Shown: positions 31,120 through 41,103, counted from the stretch's first letter. The stretch: 64,000 nucleotides of DNA from JBMOKU01 sp049324315 (GCA_049324315.1 JBMOKU010000018.1:1-64000); one strand, 5' to 3'. Made by a program: numbers and translations. The notes: generated from the sequence alone by a model not told the origin.

Positions 31120-32359
31120 TAGAAAAATCGTTTTGAATAAGCCTCCTAATCATATCAAAGGCTAACAGGGCAGTATAGTTTCTTATTCTTTCTCTCGAAC
31201 CGGATAAATAGAAGTGCTTACATTTAATTTTATCATGATACATAGCAGCAATATACACAAGGCCCACAGGTTTTTCCTTTGTTCCGCCCTCTGGTCCTGC
31301 AATACCTGTTACAGATAAGCATACGTCACTGTTGGTTATTCTTTTTAAGCCCTGAGTCATTTCTATAGCTGTTTCATTACTTACAGCGCCAAACTTCGAT
31401 AATGTTTCACGGAGAACGCCTAACTCTTGGATTTTGGCTTCGTTGCTATAGGTGACGATGCTCCTATCAAAGCATGCTGAAATACCAGGAATAGATGTTA
31501 GTTTTGAAGCGATAATACCTCCGGTACATGACTCGGCAAGGGAAATCGATATATTTCTCTTCATGAGTTCATTGGCTACAATGTGATGTAGTTCTTCATT
31601 GCAGTAACTATAGATATACTTTCCAACCCGTTTTTCTATTTCCTGTATAATCGGGTCCATAAGCAGGTTACAGGTCTCAATATCTTCTGCTTTTGCTGTT
31701 ACACGAAGGCTGACCTCTCCAACTTTTGCATAAGGGGCAATTGTAGGGTTTGTTTGATTACTGATAAGATCTTCTAATTCCGTTTCTAATGCGGATTCAC
31801 CTATACCGAAGAGTCTTAAAATCTTCGAATGAATCGTGTAAGGTGATTTTGCTTTTAAATATTCTTTTACTTGTCTTTGGTACATGAGTTCCATTTCTTT
31901 GGGTGGTCCAGGCAAAGTAATAATTATTTTTCTATCATGCTCAAGGATGAAACCTGGCGCTGTTCCTATCTCATTTAATAATGGAATACAGTCTGAAGGA
32001 AGATAAGCTTGCTTTTTATTATTATCGCACATAGGTCGATTTATTTTATGAAAGAATTCTGAAAGTCTTACTAAGGATGGTTCGTGTAAATAGAGGTCTT
32101 TTTCAACAGCCTTAGCAATCGTTTCTTTTGTTAAATCATCCTGTGTAGGACCTAGCCCCCCCGTCGTTATTACGATATCTGAAACAGAAAGGGCATAGCG
32201 TATAATTTCAGCTAGTCTAAGTGGATTGTCCCCAACCGTAAAGTGGAAATGTACATTAATACCTATCTCATTCAATTCTTTTGAAAGAAATACGGTGTTT
32301 GTATTGATGATTTGACCGAATAAAAGTTCCGTTCCTACACTAATGATAGAACAATTCAT
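31106..32359 (-). CDS. cinA: CinA-family protein / nicotinamide-nucleotide amidase
   Basis: The 417-residue protein joins an N-terminal MoaB-like COG1058 domain (IISVGTELLFGQIINTNT, TTGGLGPTQDDLTKE) to a C-terminal amidase domain with SLAESCTGGIIASKL and GIAGPEGGT. It recycles nicotinamide mononucleotide and is linked to competence and DNA damage in some bacteria. The ATG at 32359 follows GGGGAG; the open frame extends 45 codons further upstream through a low-quality stretch overlapping pgsA and lacking a site. It sits between pgsA and recA, the usual Firmicutes order. Confidence 0.93.
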   Translation of the reverse strand: MNCSIISVGTELLFGQIINTNTVFLSKELNEIGINVHFHFTVGDNPLRLAEIIRYALSVSDIVITTGGLGPTQDDLTKETIAKAVEKDLYLHEPSLVRLSEFFHKINRPMCDNNKKQAYLPSDCIPLLNEIGTAPGFILEHDRKIIITLPGPPKEMELMYQRQVKEYLKAKSPYTIHSKILRLFGIGESALETELEDLISNQTNPTIAPYAKVGEVSLRVTAKAEDIETCNLLMDPIIQEIEKRVGKYIYSYCNEELHHIVANELMKRNISISLAESCTGGIIASKLTSIPGISACFDRSIVTYSNEAKIQELGVLRETLSKFGAVSNETAIEMTQGLKRITNSDVCLSVTGIAGPEGGTKEKPVGLVYIAAMYHDKIKCKHFYLSGSRERIRNYTALLAFDMIRRLIQNDFSIDQD

Positions 32360-32418
32360 AAAGCTATCTCCCCTCTCTTGAATATGGTTAACTATAAAAA
32401 AAGCAGCAAAGCTGCTTT

Positions 32419-32955
32419 CTATTGTTTTAATATGCTTCTGTTTAAATACACATAATCTACTCCTGATATAATGGTAAGAATTAAAGCAACCCATAATGCT
32501 ATGGTGCTGAATGGAAATCCTATTAATCTGAAAGGATAATTATCCATTAGGATAGCAATGATAGCAATAATTTGTGTCAAAGTTTTTAACTTGCCCCACC
32601 AGCTGGCAGCTATTACAATACCCTCTGAAGCAGCGATTGCTCTTAATATACTAATGATATACTCTCGGGAAATAATGACAACAACCATCCAAGCAGGCAA
32701 TTTATCCATCTGAACGAGAGAAACAAGAGCAGCTGTTACCAACAGCTTATCTGCAAGAGGATCCATAAATTTGCCGAACTTGGTGATTTGATTTCTGCTT
32801 CTTGCAATGTATCCATCCAAAGTATCTGTTATGGCAGCAACGGTGAAAATCCCTGCAGCAATAAGCGTACCGTAAGGGATTTTATTAAGCAAAAAGATCA
32901 TAAAAACAGGTACAAGAAAAATTCTGGCAATTGTCAGCTTATTTGCTAGATTCAT
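32419..32955 (-). CDS. pgsA: CDP-diacylglycerol-glycerol-3-phosphate phosphatidyltransferase
   Basis: PgsA makes phosphatidylglycerol phosphate in the membrane. The 178-residue protein has about five hydrophobic helices and the CDP-alcohol phosphotransferase motif DG-x2-AR-x8-G-x3-D-x3-D near residues 48-70. The ATG at 32955 has GGAGAG eight bases before it; a TTG one codon earlier is the alternative. It overlaps the end of rimO by 17 bases, so translation is probably coupled. Confidence 0.95.
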   Translation of the reverse strand: MNLANKLTIARIFLVPVFMIFLLNKIPYGTLIAAGIFTVAAITDTLDGYIARSRNQITKFGKFMDPLADKLLVTAALVSLVQMDKLPAWMVVVIISREYIISILRAIAASEGIVIAASWWGKLKTLTQIIAIIAILMDNYPFRLIGFPFSTIALWVALILTIISGVDYVYLNRSILKQ

Positions 32956-34279
32956 CAAGCATCTCTCCTATTAAATCATATTCAAGGGCATCAACTATTC
33001 TAACTTTAACAATATCTCCGATGTTTAGCTCATTTAAAGTATTAATATAGACCAAACCGTCTATTTCAGGAGCATCATATTGTGATCTTCCCAAATAGGT
33101 ATTTGCCTGTTCAACTTTTTCTTCTACCAGTATATCATAAATGCTGCCTATTTTCTCCATATTTTTTATTTTTGAGACTTCTTGCTGTATTCTCATAATA
33201 CCATCGCGACGCTTCTCTTTAACATCCTCGGTGATCTGCGCCGGGAGCTTTGCTGCCGGTGTATTTTCCTCTTGTGAATAAGCAAATACGCCAAGCTTAT
33301 CAAACTGTACCTCTTTCACAAAAGATTCTAATTCGTGGAATTGTTCGTCAGTTTCACCAGGGAAACCAACAATCAAAGATGTTCTTAAAGATATATCAGG
33401 TATATGAGATCTTAATAAATCTATGATATTCAATATATGTTCTTTCGTGGTTCTTCTATTCATTCTTTTTAAGACAGTGTTGCTGCAGTGCTGTATTGGA
33501 ATATCCAAATATTTGCATATCTTTTCTTCTTCTGCAATGGTTTGTATTAGTTCTTCGTCAATCTCATCAGGATAACAATACATGATTCGGATCCATTCTA
33601 TGCCATCGATCTTACATAATGCTCTTAAAAGCTCATGAAGTTTATACTGCTTGTAAATATCAATACCATACCTTGTCGTGTCTTGAGCAATCAGAATGAT
33701 TTCTTTTACGCCTTTTTCGGCCATGTTTTGCGCTTCCGTTATAATATTTTCTAATGGCCTACTTCTGTATTCCCCTCTAAGCTTCGGAATAATACAATAG
33801 GTACAACAATTATCACACCCGTCAGCAATTTTCAGGTAAGCTGTATGGGAAGGCGTGGAAAAGATTCTAGGTAAATCTTCTGGAATTTGAATATTAATAT
33901 CGCCTGAACGATGAACTCTCTTCCCCTGCAAAGCTTCATCGATGATTTGGATAATCTCAGGGAAATTTCCCGTTCCAATGACGGCGTCAACTTCTGGAAG
34001 CTCATCCAGTAATTCCTCTGCATATCGTTCACCTAAACAGCCTGAAACAACCAATAGTTTACATCTCCCCGTGGATTTAAGGGTACCAAACGCAATGATG
34101 GTATCAATGGATTCCTGCTTAGCAGCATCAATAAAACCACAAGTATTAACGATAATGATATCAGCCTCTTCACTGCTAGAAAGCATATAGTTAAATTTCG
34201 TTAATAACCCCATCATCATTTCAGCATCAACCAGATTTTTTGAACAGCCTAGAGATTCAACATATACATTTAATGACAT
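32939..34279 (-). CDS. rimO: Ribosomal protein S12 methylthiotransferase
   Basis: RimO attaches a methylthio group to an aspartate of ribosomal protein S12. The 446-residue protein has the N-terminal UPF0004 domain (ESLGCSKNLVDAE, NTCGFIDAA), the radical SAM motif C-x3-C-x2-C in GCDNCCTYCIIP near 150, and a C-terminal TRAM domain. The SKNLVD and CGFIDAAK motifs favour RimO over MiaB. The ATG at 34279 follows GAGGTG and lies two bases after the mnmH stop. Confidence 0.94.
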   Translation of the reverse strand: MSLNVYVESLGCSKNLVDAEMMMGLLTKFNYMLSSSEEADIIIVNTCGFIDAAKQESIDTIIAFGTLKSTGRCKLLVVSGCLGERYAEELLDELPEVDAVIGTGNFPEIIQIIDEALQGKRVHRSGDINIQIPEDLPRIFSTPSHTAYLKIADGCDNCCTYCIIPKLRGEYRSRPLENIITEAQNMAEKGVKEIILIAQDTTRYGIDIYKQYKLHELLRALCKIDGIEWIRIMYCYPDEIDEELIQTIAEEEKICKYLDIPIQHCSNTVLKRMNRRTTKEHILNIIDLLRSHIPDISLRTSLIVGFPGETDEQFHELESFVKEVQFDKLGVFAYSQEENTPAAKLPAQITEDVKEKRRDGIMRIQQEVSKIKNMEKIGSIYDILVEEKVEQANTYLGRSQYDAPEIDGLVYINTLNELNIGDIVKVRIVDALEYDLIGEMLDESSK

Positions 34280-34281
34280 TA

Positions 34282-35346
34282 TCAATTCACCTCATTTTGC
34301 ATTTTCATTAAGTTAAAATAGAAGTCTTTTAGTTTCGGAATCACTTCTTCTATATCTTCGTATTCTAGTATTCTATCATAATGCTCATATTTTTCGATAG
34401 AGTATTTATATAGTGGGTCGTAATAATGCTCGATGAGATATTCTATTACAAAGATATATTCTTTTTGATCAATTTTCTTCAGAAGTAAATCGACGGTTTC
34501 ATTACCAAGTCGCTTTCTCAAACATTGTATTGCTTTTATAATTTTTTCATTATTATTTTCAAGATGCTTGATATAGTCCCCTAATATGATATTTATTCTA
34601 TTTTCCAGTGAAGTATTGATCAAAATATGATGTCCATTAATGATTTTAGTATAAATGGAATCAGGAATTTGAACATTCCCTATTCTTTTGCTTTCGCTTT
34701 CAACAAATAGAAACTTCGATTCACAAAAGTATAAAGTATGAAATATATCAGACTCAAACATTTTCTGAGAAGGTGGACTTCCCTCAAAAACAATATCTCC
34801 AAAAGCAGAGCCACTATTTTTTGCAATCTTTTCCAGATTTAAAACAGGAATTCTTAGCGTCGATAATTTTTCAAGAATATGTGTCTTACCAACGCCCGTT
34901 AGTCCATGTAATGTGATAAATGAGTATTGATCAATATGATTCTCAAAATAATCTACCGTAAATTTCCTATAACGTTTATATCCTCCCCGCAGTTGATACA
35001 CATTGCTTATATTCAACATATCGAGAAGACTGCACACAGTCTTACTGCGCATGCCACCACGCCAGCAAAAAATGATGATATGATCGTACTGCTTCCGATA
35101 CGCTTTTACAGACGTATATATATCTGTTAACTTACTGGATGCATATTTCAAGCCAATTTCGGTAGCTTTTTCCTGACTTTCCTTTCGATATACTGAGCCT
35201 ACATCTTCCCTTTGCTCATCCGTTAATATAGGTATATTAACAGCACCGGTAATCGTAGACTCGTTATATTCAAAAGGAGATCGAACATCAATAAATAAAG
35301 CATTTTTCAATTTTAATCCTTCTTCAATGTCTATTGATTTCATCAT
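34282..35346 (-). CDS. mnmH: tRNA 2-selenouridine synthase
   Basis: MnmH (SelU, YbbB) replaces the sulfur of 2-thiouridine with selenium at the tRNA wobble base, using selenophosphate and a geranylated intermediate. The 354-residue protein has an N-terminal rhodanese domain with the catalytic cysteine in FCWRGGMRS near 95, followed by a P-loop domain (GLTGVGKTHILEKL near 149). It implies that the cell makes selenophosphate, though selD is not in this window. It is inserted between ftsK and rimO, two bases from the latter, and looks intact. AGAGGG precedes two consecutive ATGs. Confidence 0.92.
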   Translation of the reverse strand: MMKSIDIEEGLKLKNALFIDVRSPFEYNESTITGAVNIPILTDEQREDVGSVYRKESQEKATEIGLKYASSKLTDIYTSVKAYRKQYDHIIIFCWRGGMRSKTVCSLLDMLNISNVYQLRGGYKRYRKFTVDYFENHIDQYSFITLHGLTGVGKTHILEKLSTLRIPVLNLEKIAKNSGSAFGDIVFEGSPPSQKMFESDIFHTLYFCESKFLFVESESKRIGNVQIPDSIYTKIINGHHILINTSLENRINIILGDYIKHLENNNEKIIKAIQCLRKRLGNETVDLLLKKIDQKEYIFVIEYLIEHYYDPLYKYSIEKYEHYDRILEYEDIEEVIPKLKDFYFNLMKMQNEVN

Positions 35347-35429
35347 AAAATCCCTCTATTTCATTTGCTTTTCTTTAGAATAGTATTGTCCATTTTGTAT
35401 TTCCTACAACATAATGATAAGAGTAGAAT

Positions 35430-37727
35430 TTATATTCTACTCTTCATTTCTTCAAAATCTTCTTTTGATACAAGTACTTGTCGCGGCTTGCTTCCTTCAT
35501 GTTCACCGACAATGCCCCGTTCTTCCATAGCATCAATTAATCTAGCAGCTCTATTATAGCCTATTCGAAACCTTCTTTGCAACATGGAGATGGAAGCTTG
35601 TTCTGTTTGGACGACCAATTCTATGGCGTCTTTAAGCAGTTCATCCGTACTTTCATCATCACTTGTAAATTCGCTGTCAATTTTATCAATAATATCTTCT
35701 TCATATGCGTTTTCAATGGATTGCTCCTTTATGTAAGAAATTACACGTTCAACTTCTGCATCTGATATAAAAGCCCCTTGAACTCTCTTGGGCTTAGAGG
35801 CACCAACTGGATAAAAAAGCATGTCGCCTTTTCCTAAAAGTTTCTCCGCACCACCCATATCTAGAATCGTCCTAGAGTCCGCCTGTGATGACACTGCAAA
35901 CGCAATCCTAGATGGTATATTTGCCTTTATGACCCCTGTAATAACATCAACAGATGGCCTTTGGGTGGCGACAATCAGATGTATACCTGCAGCACGGGCC
36001 ATCTGTGCCAAACGACAGATGGAATCCTCTACCTGTCCTGGGGCAACCATCATTAAATCAGCCAATTCATCGATAATAACAACAATATGAGGAAATGTTT
36101 CCCCTTCATCCCGTATCATTTTATCATTATAGCTGCTCATATCACGAACACCGTGGTGCGCAAAAGCCTTATAGCGATTTGTCATTTCTTGTACAGCCCA
36201 ATTCAATGCAGTAGAAGCCTTTTTAGGATCCGTAACAACGGGTATGAGCAAATGTGGAATTCCATTATAATTATTCAGTTCCACAACTTTAGGATCTATA
36301 AGCAAAAACTTTACTTCATTAGGTTTTGCTTTGTATAAAATACTGGTAATCAGCGTATTAACGCATACACTCTTTCCTGATCCGGTTGCACCCGCAATTA
36401 ACAGATGAGGCATCTTTTTTAGATCCGCTGTAATTGGATGGCCAGCTATATCTTTTCCCAGGACAAAAGTCAACTTTGATTCTTCATCAACAAATTTATC
36501 ACTTTCCAATACTTCCCGTAAGTTAACCATTGTTACGTTCTCATTAGGTATTTCAATACCAACAGCCGCTTTCCCGGGGATAGGTGCTTCGATTCGAATG
36601 GTGGAGGCTGCTAAATTCAGGGCAATATCATTAGAAAGACCGACAATTTTGCTAATCTTTACACCAGGACTAGGTTGAAGTTCATACCGAGTAATGGCGG
36701 GCCCTTTGCTAACCTGAGTTACTTTAGCTTCAACACCAAAATTAAGCAGTGTTTCTTCAAGAGTTTTGGCCTTTTGAATGATTTCTTTCTTATCATTCTT
36801 ATTTGTGCCAGTAGTATTTGCATTTTCTAATAAATCTAGTTCGGGAAGCTTATATTCGTCACTACTTACATGATTTGATTTGATATGTTTGTCCATTATT
36901 TCAATGTTGTCCTCTTCAGCGCTGTTAGAAGATGTCTTGGTTATTGAAGATTTTTTTTCGTAATTACTAGAGATCTCATTTTCCTGAGAATCCGAATTTC
37001 TTGTAAAATCTAAGATTTTTATTTTATCATCTAGCTGTTCTGCTTTCGTCGGCGCAGATTCATTGATGCCATGGATAGTAACATTTTTATTAACGGCAGG
37101 CTTTGGCTCCTTCGTTTTAGTGACACGAGGCATATGTATAAACTCAATAAAAGCTTGCTTGAGGGATGCTAAAAACTGAAAAATACCATTCTTACTTGAA
37201 TTCAAAAGCCTAACGATTGAAATACCAGTTAAAAGAATGAAGGAAACAATCATCATGGTTATGATTAAGATGTAGCTGCCGTAGATACCTACAAACTTTA
37301 GGCTCCAATAAGCAAGAAATGTACCTAATAGTCCTCCTCCTAAACCTTCAACACCTTGATTAAAAACGAGAACTAAATTATGAAAGTTTAATACGCTCTC
37401 TGGAATATAGTCAATGTGATATATACTGTTTAACATGATGTAACCTACATAGATAAAAACCAGGGATATGCCTGCTTTCTTTTCTAGGAATATGACCTTT
37501 CCAGCCAATGAAAAGATTCCAAATAAAATAATTAAATACGGTAATACTACGGAAGTGGTTGACAATAAACCCATTAAAACATATTTGACCAGTTTCCCTA
37601 ATTCACCGGTAGACTCAGATTGGAGACTAATTAATATTAATATTCCAATAGCTATGATAATGAGAGAAATAATTTCTTTATATAAAGGAGATTTCATATT
37701 TTCTTTTTTTTTGCTTCGCCTTGACAT
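35430..37727 (-). CDS. ftsK: DNA translocase FtsK/SpoIIIE
   Basis: The 765-residue protein pumps chromosomal DNA through the division or sporulation septum. It has four to five N-terminal membrane helices (about 20-170), a polar linker (about 200-310), the translocase domain with Walker A GATGSGKS near 440 and Walker B VVIIDELADLMM near 550, and a C-terminal winged-helix gamma domain (RRFRIGYNRAARLIDAMEE) that reads KOPS/SRS sites. GGGGTG precedes the ATG. SpoIIIE and FtsK cannot be separated by sequence. Confidence 0.95.
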   Translation of the reverse strand: MSRRSKKKENMKSPLYKEIISLIIIAIGILILISLQSESTGELGKLVKYVLMGLLSTTSVVLPYLIILFGIFSLAGKVIFLEKKAGISLVFIYVGYIMLNSIYHIDYIPESVLNFHNLVLVFNQGVEGLGGGLLGTFLAYWSLKFVGIYGSYILIITMMIVSFILLTGISIVRLLNSSKNGIFQFLASLKQAFIEFIHMPRVTKTKEPKPAVNKNVTIHGINESAPTKAEQLDDKIKILDFTRNSDSQENEISSNYEKKSSITKTSSNSAEEDNIEIMDKHIKSNHVSSDEYKLPELDLLENANTTGTNKNDKKEIIQKAKTLEETLLNFGVEAKVTQVSKGPAITRYELQPSPGVKISKIVGLSNDIALNLAASTIRIEAPIPGKAAVGIEIPNENVTMVNLREVLESDKFVDEESKLTFVLGKDIAGHPITADLKKMPHLLIAGATGSGKSVCVNTLITSILYKAKPNEVKFLLIDPKVVELNNYNGIPHLLIPVVTDPKKASTALNWAVQEMTNRYKAFAHHGVRDMSSYNDKMIRDEGETFPHIVVIIDELADLMMVAPGQVEDSICRLAQMARAAGIHLIVATQRPSVDVITGVIKANIPSRIAFAVSSQADSRTILDMGGAEKLLGKGDMLFYPVGASKPKRVQGAFISDAEVERVISYIKEQSIENAYEEDIIDKIDSEFTSDDESTDELLKDAIELVVQTEQASISMLQRRFRIGYNRAARLIDAMEERGIVGEHEGSKPRQVLVSKEDFEEMKSRI

Positions 37728-37758
37728 GTTTATTTCACCCCGATCTGTAATGAGAAAA

Positions 37759-37775
37759 GCACAGTTTAACTGTGC
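37759..37775. other. Hairpin upstream of ftsK
   Basis: GCACAGT-TTA-ACTGTGC is a short perfect dyad 31 bases before the ftsK start. The minus strand continues with TTTTCTC, so it may be a weak attenuator or simply a leader structure. Confidence 0.4.
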
Positions 37776-37828
37776 ATTAGACTTACGGTAACAACGATAG
37801 CTCCTAAAACCACTTGTAGCATACGCCC

Positions 37829-37869
37829 CCTTAAAAAATTAAAGTGTTAATATGTACTATTAACACTTT
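37829..37869 (-). terminator. Terminator of tepA
   Basis: Twelve-base arms (37841-37852 and 37858-37869) around a five-base loop are followed on the minus strand by AATTTTTTAA. It lies 41 bases after the tepA stop. Confidence 0.85.
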
Positions 37870-37910
37870 GACATTGATATTATAACATATGAAGATTAAT
37901 TATTCTATGA

Positions 37911-38678
37911 TTAATTCATTGTGATTTCAATGGATTTGTCTATTGATTTATTTGCTTCAATCAATTCATTAAGCTTTTTCATAGCCTGCTGGAGGCCACC
38001 AACTTCATCGATCAAGCCAATGTCTACTGCTTCTTTTCCAATCAAGATTGTGCCTATATCATTAGCAATTTCATCTGTTTCATTCATTAAATCAATAAAT
38101 TTTTTTCTTGAGACCCGTGATGTTCGCGTAACAAATTGGATAATGCGTTCTTGCATTTTTTGAAAATATTTAAAAGTTTGCGGTACGCCTATGACTAAGC
38201 CATTCATCCTTATAGGATGAATTGTCATGGTAGCGGTTTGTACGATAAAAGAATAGGTACTGGCTGTTGCCAACGGTACACCAATACTATGGCCTCCACC
38301 TAAAACTAAAGATACTGTCGGCTTAGATAAACTTGATATCATTTCTGCAATGGCAAGACCTGCCTCTACATCTCCGCCTACCGTATTCAGAATTGTAAGC
38401 ATCCCTTCTATTTTAGGATTCTCTTCAACGGCTATTAACTGCGGTATAATATGTTCATATTTTGTAGACTTATTTTGTGGCGGCGAAACCACGTGGCCTT
38501 CAATGCTGCCTATAATGGTCAGATAGTGAATATTATTTGGTGGTTCTGGAATATTTGTATTCCCAAGAGTAGTTAAATTACTAAGCTTCGTATTCGATTT
38601 AGCATCCGTTTTAGATTCATCCGCTGGTTCTACTTCTTCAGCGTGTATGAAAGATCTATCATCATTGTTAATATTCAT
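37911..38678 (-). CDS. tepA: ClpP-like protease TepA
   Basis: The 255-residue protein has a ClpP/crotonase-like core from about residue 50: GSIEGHVVSPP, NTVGGDVEAGLAIAEMI, the nucleophile region GGGHSIGVPLATA and the histidine region MTIHPIRMNG. In Bacillus TepA (YmfB) is found beside ftsK/spoIIIE, as here, and is proposed to help protein export or degrade small acid-soluble spore proteins. The first 45 residues are polar and poorly conserved. TAGGAG precedes the ATG. Confidence 0.88.
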   Translation of the reverse strand: MNINNDDRSFIHAEEVEPADESKTDAKSNTKLSNLTTLGNTNIPEPPNNIHYLTIIGSIEGHVVSPPQNKSTKYEHIIPQLIAVEENPKIEGMLTILNTVGGDVEAGLAIAEMISSLSKPTVSLVLGGGHSIGVPLATASTYSFIVQTATMTIHPIRMNGLVIGVPQTFKYFQKMQERIIQFVTRTSRVSRKKFIDLMNETDEIANDIGTILIGKEAVDIGLIDEVGGLQQAMKKLNELIEANKSIDKSIEITMN

Positions 38679-38815
38679 TTTTTCACGCTCCTATGTGTCT
38701 TTATGGATAGTCAGATTCAATCTTTTGTCATCAAATATAGTCTATTCATGCATATCGTTAACCTTGTACAAAAGTTGGATTGAACTATCTTGTCAATACA
38801 TTAATTATTCTATCC

Positions 38816-38856
38816 ATAAAAAAAACTACTATACTTTAAGATGCGGTATAGTAGTT
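38816..38856 (-). terminator. Terminator of the aspartokinase gene
   Basis: AACTACTATAC/GTATAGTAGTT (38824-38834 and 38846-38856) is followed on the minus strand by eight U. It lies 15 bases after the stop. Confidence 0.9.
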
Positions 38857-38871
38857 AACATTGCGTATTTA

Positions 38872-40089
38872 TTAAAGTTTGAATTCTTTGTGAAGAGCAT
38901 TCACAGTCTTTTCTACATCCTTACTATTAACTAGACACGAAATAGTTGTATGTGAATCAGAGGTTTGGAGTATAGTAATATTTTCTGCAGATAATGTATT
39001 GACAATTCGTGCCATGACACCTGGAACACCTCTAATCCTATGGCCGATAATCGTAACTTTACTGCAATCTTTGAGAACACTGTATTGAAAGTTATTTTCT
39101 TTTAAGATTTTTTCTAATTCACCTAAATCTTTTTGATGAATCGTAAATACTTTTTTATCGGTGAAAAAATTAATTAAATCAATACTGATCTGATGCTTGG
39201 TCAATTCATTCATTAGTAGTTGATTTTTCTCATGAAGATTCTCAATACTTATTGTTACCTGTACAATATCATGTTTATGCGAGATTGCAGTCAAAAGCTT
39301 CTCCGGTTTATGTCGTATTATTTCTTCATCATAAGCTACGCGGTTCAAATTCCCTATAATTGTACCCGGTGCGTCAGTAAATGTGTTTTTTATGACTAAA
39401 GGAATACTACTTCTTCTTGCTATGTCTACCGCTTTTGGATGAACAACTTTTGCACCATCTTCCGCCATTTGGTATATTTCATCATAACATATATGATCAA
39501 TTACTTTTGCATGAGGAACAAGCCTGGGATCAGCGGTCATGACACCATCAACATCCGTATAAATCTCCACAACGTCAGCATTCAATGCTTCACCCAGCAG
39601 TGATGCTGTGGTATCGCTGCCACCTCGACCTAATGTTGTTATATCACCATCCATTGTAATGCCTTGAAAACCTGTAACAACAGGGATTAGTCCCTTTTGA
39701 AGATTTTTCAAAATGTTTTTGGAATCTACCTTTAGTACTTCTGCATTGCCAAATTGATTATTCGTTATAATTCCTGCTTGAAATCCTGTGAGTGCCGCAG
39801 CTTCATATCCCATACTTTTGATGACATTTGCTAATAAAACAGAAGAGATAATTTCACCACAGGACATAATCATATCCAATTCCCTTCCTGTATCTTGTGA
39901 GTGTGCTGAATATGCTAAATTGATTAATGTATCTGTAGCATACGGATCGCCTTTTCGACCCATGGCTGAAACTACCACAACCGGATAATAGCCTGATTCC
40001 TTTGATTGAATTATTTTTCTTGCAACTTTTTCTCGAAGTTCTTTTGAAGCAACGGAAGTGCCACCAAATTTTTGAACAATAATCTTCAT
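38872..40089 (-). CDS. Aspartate kinase
   Basis: The 405-residue enzyme phosphorylates aspartate at the head of the lysine, threonine, methionine and diaminopimelate pathways. It opens with VQKFGGTSVA, has GRGGSDTTASLLGEALNAD near 165 and two C-terminal ACT domains (about 265-405) for feedback control. The ATG at 40089 follows AAGGGGGAAG; an ATG eight codons earlier has no site. It resembles the dapG/lysC group placed near tepA in Bacillus. No lysine riboswitch is visible upstream. Confidence 0.94.
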   Translation of the reverse strand: MKIIVQKFGGTSVASKELREKVARKIIQSKESGYYPVVVVSAMGRKGDPYATDTLINLAYSAHSQDTGRELDMIMSCGEIISSVLLANVIKSMGYEAAALTGFQAGIITNNQFGNAEVLKVDSKNILKNLQKGLIPVVTGFQGITMDGDITTLGRGGSDTTASLLGEALNADVVEIYTDVDGVMTADPRLVPHAKVIDHICYDEIYQMAEDGAKVVHPKAVDIARRSSIPLVIKNTFTDAPGTIIGNLNRVAYDEEIIRHKPEKLLTAISHKHDIVQVTISIENLHEKNQLLMNELTKHQISIDLINFFTDKKVFTIHQKDLGELEKILKENNFQYSVLKDCSKVTIIGHRIRGVPGVMARIVNTLSAENITILQTSDSHTTISCLVNSKDVEKTVNALHKEFKL

Positions 40090-40254
40090 CTTCTTCCCCC
40101 TTATCAAATACATATATAAATATTAGCACAAATTAATAATAAAATCTACAAAATATAACCACATTATTACTACCTATTTATAATTTTATACTATGCTTTG
40201 CAAAAGGAATTGGTGAATCATATTGAAATACAGAAAAAGCATTTCCAAATAAAA

Positions 40255-40290
40255 GATAAAAACTGGCTTATGATTAAAAGGCCAGTTTAT
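40255..40290 (-). terminator. Terminator of the ylmC-type gene
   Basis: AAACTGGC/GCCAGTTT (40260-40267 and 40281-40288) with a 13-base loop is followed on the minus strand by TTTTATC. Nothing else is evident between 40114 and 40254. Confidence 0.8.
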
Positions 40291-40333
40291 TTAATACGCA
40301 TATTTTTGATAAAACATAAGGAAATAAAATTAA

Positions 40334-40603
40334 TTACAATGAAAACTTTCGTCTAAGAGATTTATCTTCTTCCAACTCAATAATAATCATATCGTTACCG
40401 ATTTTTTTAACACAGTCCCAGGGAATTTCAATAAAGCTTTTATCATAGAAAATGGATAATTGATTACGAAAATCAGGAACTAAAAGGGCTTTAATTTTTC
40501 CATTGCGGTCATCTATATATAGATCAGATTCAGCTAGAATACCCAGTCTACCACCATCATTTAGATTGACAATTTCCTTACCACCCAGTTTACTCAATCG
40601 CAT
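40334..40603 (-). CDS. YlmC/YmxH-family PRC-barrel protein
   Basis: The 89-residue protein is a single PRC-barrel: MRLSKLGGKEIVNLNDGGRL, then ESDLYIDDRNGKIKALLVP and a C-terminal IPWDCVKKIGNDMIIIEL. Proteins of this size and form are annotated in spore formers as YlmC/YmxH sporulation proteins, with no proven function. AAAGGTGG precedes the ATG. It stands between dut and the aspartokinase gene, a common place near the M16 peptidase. Confidence 0.88.
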   Translation of the reverse strand: MRLSKLGGKEIVNLNDGGRLGILAESDLYIDDRNGKIKALLVPDFRNQLSIFYDKSFIEIPWDCVKKIGNDMIIIELEEDKSLRRKFSL

Positions 40604-40671
40604 GTAAATACCACCTTTGTTATAGATTTGTACTATTTTATTTTATAGAAGGTGATATTATTCCATTCTGA

Positions 40672-41103
40672 TTAAATACCTGTGTGGCCAAAACCGCCCG
40701 ATCCTCTTTCAGAATCTTCAAGATCTTCAACTGGCTCCCAGGATATTCTTTCATATTTGCAAATCACCATCTGGGCAATTCGATCTCCTGGATTAATGGT
40801 GAAATCTTTGTCTCCCCAATTGATCATCGGCACTTTAATTTCTCCTCGATAATCACTATCGATTGTTCCCACACCATTTACTAGCCCAATGCCATACTTC
40901 ACGGCTAAACCGCTCCTTGCCCTTACCTGGGCCTCTAGACCGGAAGGGAGTTCAATATGTATACCTGTAGGGATAAGAGCGCGACAACCCGGTTTTAGCT
41001 GGATGGGATTCTCTATATTTGCTCGTAAGTCCAGACCAGAAGCCCCTGCAGTTTCATATTGAGGTAAAGGTAAACCCTTGCAATTTATCTTAATTTTGTA
41101 CAT
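40672..41103 (-). CDS. dut: dUTP diphosphatase
   Basis: The 143-residue trimeric dUTPase removes dUTP to keep uracil out of DNA and supply dUMP. All five motifs are present: ASGLDLRA, ARSGLAVKYGIGLVNGVG-type motifs 2 and 3 with the catalytic aspartate in TIDSDYRGE, GDRIAQMVI, and the C-terminal ERGSGGFGHTG arm. AGGAGG precedes the ATG. It follows the M16 peptidase gene by 45 bases. Confidence 0.96.
   Translation of the reverse strand: MYKIKINCKGLPLPQYETAGASGLDLRANIENPIQLKPGCRALIPTGIHIELPSGLEAQVRARSGLAVKYGIGLVNGVGTIDSDYRGEIKVPMINWGDKDFTINPGDRIAQMVICKYERISWEPVEDLEDSERGSGGFGHTGI

Noticed and set aside
40090..40333. Lysine riboswitch before the aspartokinase gene
   Set aside because: The gap is short and holds only the terminator of the upstream gene; none of the conserved L-box features were found.
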